Below, piece by piece: positions 8,967 through 16,900 of a stretch of DNA of 18,250 nt. Position numbers and translations under genes: made by a program. The stretch comes from JAVVEH01 sp032251435 (GTDB lineage Bacteria > Verrucomicrobiota > Lentisphaeria > Oligosphaerales > MVZH01). The first letter of the stretch is position 1. Each line of letters opens with the position of its first letter. The DNA lies in contig JAVVEH010000065.1 in assembly GCA_032251435.1 (NCBI GenBank), positions 1 to 18,250 of the forward strand, written 5' to 3'. The notes beneath the pieces are model-generated. The model worked only from the letters and a program-made list of their open reading frames with translations, had not been told where the DNA came from and ran no database searches.

Positions 8967-9044
8967 ATGCCATTGAAAAAAACACGCGTCAAACGCTCGG
9001 AAGCGTTCCTCGGGATCCATGAAATCATTGCTGTTGGATTGTGA
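8967..9044 (+). pseudogene. N-terminal remnant of a probable glycoside hydrolase
   Basis: Twenty-five codons from ATG 8967, with AGAGGAA at 8952-8958 in good position. The peptide MPLKKTRVKRSEAFLGIH resembles the opening of a PVC-group glycoside hydrolase type that begins KRSExFxGIHFDFHA, as I remember it. Homology ends after GIH and the frame closes after a short unrelated EIIAVGL. If right, this is another gene that kept its start and lost its body. The match is short and from memory, so the family is uncertain. Confidence 0.42.
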
Positions 9045-9073
9045 CGGCGTGGGCAACCCACAGGAGAAGAACA

Positions 9074-10960
9074 ATGAGCACAAGAGTGATGAGCACCATA
9101 GCGACAAGCCTGTTTTGCCTGGGTTCCATCGCTATGGGCGGCGACACCGTCAACCTGGACTCCGTCGTCGTATCCGGTGAACTCAAGCAGTGGCATAAGG
9201 TGACAATCACCTTCGACGGGCCAAGCACCTCCGAAACCGCCACGCTGAACCCGTTCCGGGACTACCGGCTCAATGTTCTGTTTTCCCATGCTTCGTCAGG
9301 AAAGAGCTATACGGTTCCCGGCTACTATGCGGCCGACGGGAACGCTGCAGATACCGGGGCCGACAGCGGCAGCAAGTGGCGTGCGCACTTCGCGCCCGAC
9401 GAGCGGGGTGAATGGATGTACACGGCATCGTTCAGAACCGGTGTCGATGTCGCCATCAGTGATGACGAAAAGGGCGGGGATAGCGCCGGTTTCTTCGATG
9501 GCGCGACGGGGGCTTTCACGGTGGGCCCGACGGACAAGACCGGATGCGATTTCCGGGCTAGGGGGATGCTTCAGGTTGTCAGCCAGCACCACCTGCGGTT
9601 CGCCGGAACGGGCGAGTACTTCCTCAAGTGCGGCGCGGATGCCCCCGAAAACCTGTTCGCCTACGAGGACTTCGACGGTACGCCCAATGTGGGGCGTCGC
9701 CGCAAGAGCTGGAGTCCACATGCCGGCGACTATGATGCCTCAGAGGCGGCGGCGTACACATGGGCCGATGGCAAGGGCACCGAACTGCTCGGGGCCATCA
9801 GGTACCTGGCAGGCAAAGGAATGAACGCGTTCTCGTTCCTCACCTTCAACATCGACGGTGACGACGACAACGTATTTCCGCACCGCCTCGCCGCCACGGC
9901 CGCCGCCTATGAGGCAATTGCCGACAATCAGCGCTGGGCGAATGGCGGCGTGCATCGAGACCGCTTCGATGTCTCCAAGCTGGACCAGTGGGAACGCGTC
10001 TTCTGCTACGCGGACCAACTGGGCATGTACCTGCACGTCAAGACCCAGGAGACGGAGAACGAGCTGCGCATGGACGGCGGCGACCTCGGTCCCGAGCGCA
10101 TGCTGTACTACCGTGAACTCATTGCGCGCTTCAGCCACCACCTGGCTCTGAACTGGAATCTCGGCGAGGAGATCAACAATGCCAGCACATTGCAGAAAGT
10201 GGCGTGGGCCGTTTACTTCCGGAACCACGATCCCTACCGGCACCACATTGTGATCCATAACGGCAGCAATCACTACGACTTGCTGGGCAGCGCATCGGCA
10301 CTCACCGGCTTCTCGCTCCAGACCCATAAGAGCGATTTCAGCCATGTGCACAGCCTTACGCTGAACTACATCAACCGGTCCGTGAAAGCCGGAAAACCGT
10401 GGGTGGTCGCCTGCGACGAGCCAGGAGACGCATCGCATGCGCTACGCCCGGACGACGATGCCGGGAACAGCCATGTTGACGGTCGCAAGAATGCTCTCTG
10501 GGGGCATCTCATGGCCGGAGGCGCTGGGCTGGAGTGGTACTTCGGATATCGGCATGCGAATTCAGACCTGACCTGCCAAGACTGGCGCAGCCGCGATGCC
10601 TTCTGGGATGTGTGCGCCCATGCCCTCGACTTCTTCATGCGGCACGTCCCGTTCTGGCGCATGCGGAATCACAACGAGCTGATCGGGAATGCCGCCAACG
10701 ACATTACGCAGGGCTTCTGCCTCGCGAGCACCGATAGGGTCTACGTCATCTACCTGCCGACCGGAGGAACGAAATCGCTTGATCTTTCAAGTGCCGGGGG
10801 GACGTTCTCCGTGCATTGGTTCGATCCGCGCAACGGCGGGGATCTCCAGACCGGAACAACGGAGATTGTCAGCGCCGGCGCCGGCGTCACCATCGGGCTG
10901 CCCCCGCATGATACAGGCGAGGACTGGGTTGCTCTGGTGCGCCGAATGGCGGCGCAGTAG
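9074..10960 (+). CDS. Secreted DUF5060 / collagen-binding-domain glycosidase-like protein
   Basis: Begins with a signal-peptide-like leader (MSTRVMSTIATSLFCLGSIA). The N-terminal beta domain (about residues 25-145; ELKQWHKVTITFDGP, PFRDYRLNVLF) matches DUF5060. A TIM-barrel-like region follows, with WNLGEEIN (E365, E366) at a beta-4-like position and WVVACDEPGD (E449) at a beta-7-like position, as in clan A glycosidases such as the GH140-like group. The C-terminal domain, ending WFDPRNGGDLQ...GEDWVALVRR, fits the putative collagen-binding domain found in these proteins. ATG 9074 is chosen because AGGAGA lies 6 bp upstream; the frame can be extended to GTG 9041. Likely a glycan-processing enzyme acting outside the cytoplasm; catalytic roles are inferred by position and the substrate is unknown. 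Confidence 0.78.
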   Translation: MSTRVMSTIATSLFCLGSIAMGGDTVNLDSVVVSGELKQWHKVTITFDGPSTSETATLNPFRDYRLNVLFSHASSGKSYTVPGYYAADGNAADTGADSGSKWRAHFAPDERGEWMYTASFRTGVDVAISDDEKGGDSAGFFDGATGAFTVGPTDKTGCDFRARGMLQVVSQHHLRFAGTGEYFLKCGADAPENLFAYEDFDGTPNVGRRRKSWSPHAGDYDASEAAAYTWADGKGTELLGAIRYLAGKGMNAFSFLTFNIDGDDDNVFPHRLAATAAAYEAIADNQRWANGGVHRDRFDVSKLDQWERVFCYADQLGMYLHVKTQETENELRMDGGDLGPERMLYYRELIARFSHHLALNWNLGEEINNASTLQKVAWAVYFRNHDPYRHHIVIHNGSNHYDLLGSASALTGFSLQTHKSDFSHVHSLTLNYINRSVKAGKPWVVACDEPGDASHALRPDDDAGNSHVDGRKNALWGHLMAGGAGLEWYFGYRHANSDLTCQDWRSRDAFWDVCAHALDFFMRHVPFWRMRNHNELIGNAANDITQGFCLASTDRVYVIYLPTGGTKSLDLSSAGGTFSVHWFDPRNGGDLQTGTTEIVSAGAGVTIGLPPHDTGEDWVALVRRMAAQ

Positions 10961-11014
10961 ATTCTTCATTGTCAGCGACCGGCACCATCCACATAAGGCT
11001 GGAAGGGAGTGATC

Positions 11015-13069
11015 ATGCTCAAACATAGACACCAACAAAACGACTTCGAATTAAAGGAGCAGACTTTGAACAGATCAATCGTTCTCAGTGATGATGCCAG
11101 AACCGTCCGCGTGCCGCTGGGAGATGCCACGCTACAGATCTCCCAAACCCGATCTGGCGCCTGGCGCCTGTTGCAGGTCGTCGACGGCACGTGTGATCTC
11201 ATGGGGGCAGCGCAACTCCTGGCTGCGGAACTCGACGGCGAGACCCGTGAGGAAATCACGTCGCTGGAGCTATCGGGCACGACTCTCCGGGGGGCGGGGC
11301 CGACCAGTCTGCGGTTGGGCGAGTCCATCTGTTTGCTTGATGCTCAGGGGCGGGAATTGACGCGGATCACGGACATCACGCAGGGCGGATCGGTAACGGG
11401 GACACTTACCGATGACGAGCGGCTTTACGGAACCGGGGAGCGCTTCAATCGCCTGAACCAACGCGGCAAGAAAGTCAGTATCTGGGCCGTGGACAGGTGG
11501 AACGAGACCGAGGGGAACAGCTATGTACCCATCCCCCTCATGATCAGCTCGGGCGGGTATGGTGTCTACCTGAACCGGTTTGAATACTCGGCGTTCGACC
11601 TCGGGCATGCAGATGAAAACCAGTGGCGGATCTCGCTTCGGGACGCGCCGTTGGATCTGTACCTGTTCGCCGGAACACCGGCGGACATTCTGGATCAATA
11701 CACCGCCTTGACCGGGCGCTCGCCCATGCCCGCCGACTGGGCGTTCGGGATCCATGTCTGCCGGCATGTCAGGAAGAAGGAGTTCGCCACCTCCGAGGGC
11801 ATCCGCGCGATGGCGCGGGCTATGGCGGCAAGCGATCTGCCCTGGCATAGCGCCATTATTGAGGGCTGGGATGTCTACGATCCGGCTACCTACTCTGACC
11901 TGAAGGTCATCAGCGATGAGCTGCATAGTGTGGGGAAGAAGGTGATGGCCTACTATGCCACGGGTCGGATCTGGCAGTTCCTCTCTCAACACCCGTTTGA
12001 CTTCTACTTTGACGCCCTGAAAGCCGATGCCTCCTACTTCGTGGCCGACACGTCCGGTAACATCGCCCACCAGGAAACTGCAGGCGACAACCCGATGGAC
12101 GCGCCGGGAGAACATATCGGCAGCTTCGTCGACATCACCAACCCCGATGCCTGGAAGTGGTGGATCCAGACCGTCTCCGATCCACTCCACAAGACCATCG
12201 GTATCGACGGCGCCAAAATCGATTTCTGCGAACAGTTTCCTGAAATCGATGACCTGCGGTTTCACAATCGATGCAGTCCCAAGGGCATGCACCACCAGTA
12301 CCCCGTGCTTTTCAACGCCCGGATGTACACCTATTATCAGAAGGTGCGTCCGGAAGGGGGGCTCTGTTTCTCCCGGGGTGGGGGCATTGGCGCGCAGCGC
12401 TATCCCATGATGTGGACGGGTGATCAGCGGCGTGAATGGAAGTCGCTGCAAGCGATTCTGCGCGGTATGCTCAGCGCCGGTCTCAGCGGCATTCCCTTCA
12501 TGGCACACGACCTGGCGGGGTACGCCCGGTCGGAGGATGAAACGCGCAATGTCGAGAAGGACGTGTTTATCCGGGGCGCCCAGATGGCGTGTTTCGGGCC
12601 GTGCATGCAGACCCACGGCATGGTGACACATCCCCATGACTTCGATCCGGAAACGATAGCCATCTATCGCCTGTACTCGAACATGCACTGCGCTCTCATG
12701 CCCTACCTGGTGGAACAGGCCCGGGTGGCGACGCGAACCGGCCTGCCCCTGATACGGCACATGATTCTCGCGTTCCCCGACGACGAACGTGGATATGACC
12801 TCGAAGACCAGTACATGCTGGGGGATAGTTTTCTGGTGGCCCCGGTGATGACTCCCGAAGATGCCAGATCGCTGTATCTGCCCGAAGGACGCTGGGAACC
12901 GCTTTGGGGCGGCACTCCGATCGATGGGCCGGCAGATCTCAAGGAGGTGCCGGTGCCACGTTCCGGCATGCTGGTCTACGCGCGTCGCGCTGACAGCACG
13001 GCAGCCGGCACGGTCTGGGCAGAGATCAAGAGCTTGTGCGACCATTTCACCAATCCGGTAGAGGGCTGA
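11015..13069 (+). CDS. GH31 family alpha-glycosidase (alpha-xylosidase/alpha-glucosidase type)
   Basis: A retaining alpha-glycosidase of about 684 aa. The N-terminal beta-sandwich includes LYGTGERFNRLNQRG. The barrel carries GIDGAKIDFCEQFPE with nucleophile D403 and MWTGDQRREW with acid/base D470; the spacing of 67 residues is normal. SGIPFMAHDLAGY and DDERGYDLEDQYMLGDSFLV follow as in GH31, ahead of a C-terminal sheet. The KIDFCE form of the nucleophile motif is closer to the alpha-xylosidase side (K-x-D-F-x-E), but specificity is not certain. No signal peptide, so probably cytoplasmic or exported another way. ATG 11015 follows GGAAGGGA; TTG 11066 with AAGGAG 7 bp upstream and GTG 11009 are alternatives. 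A degenerate copy of one part of this gene family lies at 13730-13783. Confidence 0.9.
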   Translation: MLKHRHQQNDFELKEQTLNRSIVLSDDARTVRVPLGDATLQISQTRSGAWRLLQVVDGTCDLMGAAQLLAAELDGETREEITSLELSGTTLRGAGPTSLRLGESICLLDAQGRELTRITDITQGGSVTGTLTDDERLYGTGERFNRLNQRGKKVSIWAVDRWNETEGNSYVPIPLMISSGGYGVYLNRFEYSAFDLGHADENQWRISLRDAPLDLYLFAGTPADILDQYTALTGRSPMPADWAFGIHVCRHVRKKEFATSEGIRAMARAMAASDLPWHSAIIEGWDVYDPATYSDLKVISDELHSVGKKVMAYYATGRIWQFLSQHPFDFYFDALKADASYFVADTSGNIAHQETAGDNPMDAPGEHIGSFVDITNPDAWKWWIQTVSDPLHKTIGIDGAKIDFCEQFPEIDDLRFHNRCSPKGMHHQYPVLFNARMYTYYQKVRPEGGLCFSRGGGIGAQRYPMMWTGDQRREWKSLQAILRGMLSAGLSGIPFMAHDLAGYARSEDETRNVEKDVFIRGAQMACFGPCMQTHGMVTHPHDFDPETIAIYRLYSNMHCALMPYLVEQARVATRTGLPLIRHMILAFPDDERGYDLEDQYMLGDSFLVAPVMTPEDARSLYLPEGRWEPLWGGTPIDGPADLKEVPVPRSGMLVYARRADSTAAGTVWAEIKSLCDHFTNPVEG

Positions 13070-13180
13070 ATGATGGGCAACGGACTCAACGCCTGGCGGG
13101 CTGACGGCAGTCGATTTAGTCCGGAGTATCAATTGAAACCGCTGGGATTGATGACCGCGCCCATTGTCTTGCGCGGATGA
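13070..13180 (+). other. 36-codon reading frame overlapping the GH31 stop
   Basis: ATG 13070 overlaps the GH31 termination codon (TGAATG). The frame reads NGLNAWRADGSRFSPEYQLK and then a PLGLMTAPIVLRG end, which looks protein-like rather than random and resembles the C-terminal tail of a glycan enzyme, though I cannot name one. Probably a remnant of a deleted downstream gene. Low confidence. Confidence 0.25.
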
Positions 13181-13233
13181 TTTATGGACGAAACAGTAAT
13201 AATATTAAAATGAGTTGATTGGAGAGATTGACT

Positions 13234-13275
13234 ATGAATCGACAAAAAAGTAGCGACCAAAATTATCCAATATGA
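13234..13275 (+). other. 13-codon reading frame just upstream of rhaM
   Basis: GGAGAG at about 13220-13225 precedes ATG 13234. The 13-residue peptide (MNRQKSSDQNYPI) ends at TGA 13273-13275, inside the ribosome binding site of rhaM. It could be a leader peptide coupled to rhaM or the start of a deleted gene. The preceding 35 bp are AT-rich (AATAATATTAAAA near 13197-13210) and could hold a promoter. Confidence 0.28.
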
Positions 13276-13285
13276 GGTGATGATG

Positions 13286-13600
13286 ATGCGACGACATGCC
13301 TTCACAATGAAGCTCAAACCGGGATTTGAAGAAGAATACAAGAAACGCCATGACGAGATCTGGCCGGAACTGGCGGCGGTGCTGACAAAAGCCGGTATTG
13401 CCGATTATTCAATCTTCCTTGACGAGGAGACACTGACGCTGTTTGCGGTGCGGAAACTCACGGACGACAACTCCGCCGACGATCTGCCGCAAACGGAGAT
13501 CGTCAAGAAATGGTGGGCCTACATGGCGGATATTATGGAAACCAGCCCAGATAATTCCCCGGTTTGCAGCCCTCTGCGGGAGGTCTTTCATCAGGACTGA
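13286..13600 (+). CDS. rhaM: L-rhamnose mutarotase
   Basis: Interconverts the alpha and beta anomers of L-rhamnose so the free sugar can enter isomerisation; a cytoplasmic dimer in known members. From ATG 13286 the protein is 104 aa, the same length as E. coli RhaM as I recall it. The family's active-site positions fall in register: Y18, H22 (in EYKKRHDEIWPEL), Y41 (in DYSIFLDEET) and W76-W77 (in KKWWAYMADIM). The C-terminal PDNSPVCSPLREVFHQD is typical. Three further in-frame start codons precede (GTG 13277, ATG 13280 and ATG 13283), but GAGGTGAT at 13274-13281 and the residue register favour 13286. It ties the locus to rhamnose released by the GH78 enzyme. No rhaA, rhaB or rhaD gene lies in this window. 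Confidence 0.95.
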   Translation: MRRHAFTMKLKPGFEEEYKKRHDEIWPELAAVLTKAGIADYSIFLDEETLTLFAVRKLTDDNSADDLPQTEIVKKWWAYMADIMETSPDNSPVCSPLREVFHQD

Positions 13601-13637
13601 ACCGGTGCCCCTCTCGTCACGCCGCCACGGCGCCGGT
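13601..13637. repeat. Short inverted repeat after rhaM
   Basis: ACCGGTGCC (13601-13609) can pair with GGCGCCGGT (13629-13637) through nine positions including one G-U pair, with a 19-nt loop. It begins directly after the rhaM stop. There is no T-tract, so it is not a standard rho-independent terminator, but it could protect the mRNA 3' end. Confidence 0.3.
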
Positions 13638-13729
13638 AACCCGACCGGTGTCAGGGCGGTCACGGCGAACACCCTGGCGATTAGTCCATCCAATTGCACC
13701 GACATCATTGATGGCGGCACGACCAAATT

Positions 13730-13783
13730 GTATCCGTGAACCGCTTTGAATAGTCAGCGTTCGATCTGGGGCGTCCGGATGAC
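13730..13783 (+). pseudogene. Fossil fragment of a second GH31 gene
   Basis: Eighteen codons read VSVNRFE-stop-SAFDLGRPDD, directly comparable with VYLNRFEYSAFDLGHADE of the intact GH31 gene at 11564-11617. By hand count 42 of 54 bases agree. The internal TAG at 13751-13753 replaces the Tyr codon. Similarity fades on both sides, though a GG followed by a Tyr codon just upstream (13713-13733) may extend it with an indel. This is a relic of a duplicated or related GH31 gene between rhaM and the transporter. Confidence 0.62.
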
Positions 13784-13996
13784 GCTTCAAAGGGAATTTA
13801 ATGTATTGTTTTTGGTTGTTTATGTGATTGTGGAACCCGCAAGCAGGGGTAGATTTTCTAGAACCAATAAGAAGACCAGGCGATCGACAAACCAGCGCGG
13901 ACAAAATCCGGACATCGCGCTACACGACGCGGTTCATTCCCCTCCCTGCCCCAGACTTGGTTCAGACCGCACGCGTGACGGCAAAGGCAAACTGAA
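13784..13996. other. Intergenic region upstream of the transporter gene
   Basis: No protein-like frame is convincing here. The first third is T-rich (TGTATTGTTTTTGGTTGTTT near 13801-13820) and is the most plausible place for a promoter of the following gene, but I do not see a clear -35/-10 pair. The remainder has ordinary composition. The ribosome binding site before ATG 13997 is weak (AAAGG at 13983-13987). Confidence 0.35.
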
Positions 13997-16900
13997 ATGC
14001 GGAAACTGCTACGACTATTAAGAGGCTCCGCGATCGCATTGGCGCTTTTCGTGGGATTGGGCATGCTGTTAAGCCGTGTTTTTCAGCCTGGAAAGATGCG
14101 TGAAACCCCCATGCCGCCTCCGGCGGAGAAGATCGCCGAGGCGGAGGAACTTCGTGACATCGCGCTTGATGGCGAGCCGTTCCAGTTTGTCGCGGATGTG
14201 GACTATTCACTGGGTGAGCGCGCGGATTGGTATCCGAAGGGTGAGCCGCCCCTTTTGAAGGAACTGGTTGACGAAGGGCACCTGCCGCCCGTACATCAAC
14301 GTATAGGCGAGAAAATCGACGGCAAGTGGGTCAGCGAACCCCTAGTCATACGGGGTGTCGAGGGCATCGGCAACTACGGCGGCACCTGGACGCGCGGCGG
14401 CAGCATCGCCTGGATCAAATACAGGGGGTCGGCGGCAACGCTTCTCCGCTATGACGTGTATGCCAAAGGCATTGTGCCCCATCTGGCCAGGAGCTACGAC
14501 ATGTCGGAGGATGGCCGTGAGTTCACGTTCCATCTGCGCCGCGGCGTGCGCTGGTCGGACGGGCATCCGTTTACCGCCGCCGACATCGTCTACTGGTGGG
14601 ATTGGGAGGAAAACTGCAAGGACTTCCAAGGCAATCCAGGCCCGGATATGATGATCCGCAACCGGGCCCCCGAGGTCGTCAAGGTCAATGACTACGCGGT
14701 GACGTTTGTGTTTCCCGAGCCTTACGGCGCCTTCCCCCGCTTCGTGGCGGCAAAACTGGAGATCGCCAATTCCCCGGCACACTACCTTAAATATTTTCAC
14801 CCGACGCACCCGGAACGGGACGAGAGCCGGTGCGCGGCATGGATGGCGGAGCTGAAGACCAGCAACCCGACCACCGCCTACAAGCAGGTCAAACTTCACA
14901 CCAACCCGGAACACCCGCGCATGTGGCCCTGGCTGTACCGGAAATACTCTACGCTGAATCCCGAGTCGGCCGTCCGCAACCCCTATTACTGGGCCGTGGA
15001 TACGGAGGGCAACCAACTGCCCTACATCGACCGCATTCTTGCCGACAACCTGCTGACCCGTGACAGCGTCGCCTTTGCCCAGTGCGGAGTCAGCATGCAG
15101 TGGGAATACAACTTGTTCAAGGACTACACGCTCTACATGCGGAACCGCGATCAGTACGATTTCCAGGTCTATCATTGGTGGAGCGGCGAGGTCCCGTTCG
15201 TGATCTATCCCAATATCACGATGCGCGAGGATGCCGCCCCGAACGGCAGGGCGTTGGCCGCGCTGCTGCGGGAACGGCGCTTTCGAATTGCCTTGTCGGT
15301 ATCGATCGACCGGCAGCGGATCATCGACGCGGTGTATCGCGGCGTGGGCGAACCCATGGCCATGGTGCCCGAAGAGGGAAGCGAGTGGTATTTCGAGGAT
15401 GTGGCCAAACTGCACCACCAGTACGAACCCGACCTGGCCAACCGCCTGCTCGATGAGTTGGGTTTGACTCCCCGTGACGGCGAGGGCTACCGCGCATTCC
15501 CTGACGGGCAGCGCCTGGTGCTCATCCAGAGCCTGCCGCCTGCCGCTGACGCGGAAACGATGCAGTTCATCATCGAAGACTGGAAGACCATCGGGATCCG
15601 GGCCATTGTGCGCCCCGTCGGCCAATCCCTTTTCCAGGCGGAGAAGGGCGGGCGGCGGCAGCAGTTGAGCTGGTGGAGCGGCAACCCGCACTTTCCCCTC
15701 CGCAGCGGTGTGAACCCCAGCGTCTACACCGCGCCCGGCTATACGAAGTGGCTGAATGCTGGCGGACTCTACGCTGAGGAAGCCGCCGCTGGCGGCGAGA
15801 AAGGGGCAAGGGGAAGGGTCGAGGGCGAGGGACGAGGGGCGGGTGTGGCGAGTGCGGGGGACGGGGAAATAAATACCCGAATACCCATAGACCCAAACAC
15901 CCAAGGAATGACGAAAAACTCAAGTGAAAACCGGGAAGACGTTGGTGTACCGGCTTTAGCCGGAAAGGTTCCCGGCTTGGCACCGCCGCCGGGACATCCC
16001 ATGCGGGAAAATCTCAAGCTGCACGTCCAGGCGTTGGGCGAGACCAATCCCGAGAAACAGAGGGAACTGGTGCACAAAATGCTCTATAACGCGGCCGACC
16101 AGGTCTGGTCCATCAACATTACCAAAGGACTTCCACAACTGGTTCTCGTCAAGAATGGCTTCCGCAACGTGCCGAAGAAGGCTTTTCATGGCTTCCAGAC
16201 CTATTCCCCCGGCGGTAACGCGGGGATTGAGACGTATTTTTGGGATGAACCGCTGAATCAGGATGATCCGTCAACCGTCGCGGCTATGAAAGAGTTGATA
16301 CTGACGCCGGTGCCTCGTGTGGGATCGGTTCAGACAGCATCCGCCGGGGCAGCCGGCACTGCACCGGCCAGCTCCGTCACCGGAAAATGGATTGCTCCGT
16401 TGATCCGCTGGTTGCTGATCGGTGTAGCCGCCGCACTCGTAGCCATGCTGGCCGTCCGCCATCCCTTTGTCAGAAAGAGAATGCTGCTGATGGCGCCGAT
16501 GCTCGTGGTGATCTCAGTCATGGTTTTCACCATCATCCAACTGCCTCCGGGGGACTACACCACCAGCCTGATCGCTCAGTTGGAGGAGCAGGGTGACCAA
16601 GTGAAGACGCAGGAGATTAAGGAGATACGCGAGACCTTCCACTTGGATGAGCCGGTTGTCATGCGGTACGTCTACTGGATGGGCTTGCGCTGGTTCGTGA
16701 CATTTAAGGAGCGGGACAAGGGGTTGCTCCAGGGCCATCTGGGCTTGAGCATGAAGGACAACATGCCGGTGAATACGCTGGTCGGGGACCGCCTTCTACT
16801 CACCTTCTGCATTACCCTGGGGTCGGTGCTGCTGACCTGGCTCATCGCTTTCCCGGTCGGCGTTTACTCGGCCGTGAAACAATATTCAATCGGTGACTAC

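Noticed and set aside
11270..13132. 620-codon open frame on the - strand
   Set aside because: Antisense shadow of the GH31 gene. The translation has no recognisable domain, while the + strand has complete GH31 motifs.
13601..13637. Rho-independent terminator after rhaM
   Set aside because: The hairpin has a 19-nt loop and no T-tract follows.
14342..15904. 520-codon open frame on the - strand
   Set aside because: Antisense shadow of the solute-binding domain, caused by high GC; no domain-like content.
15799..15968. GAAAGG at both ends of the insertion as a target-site duplication
   Set aside because: The motif is only 6 bp in purine-rich sequence, and the 164-bp offset is not a multiple of three, so removing it would break the transporter frame.
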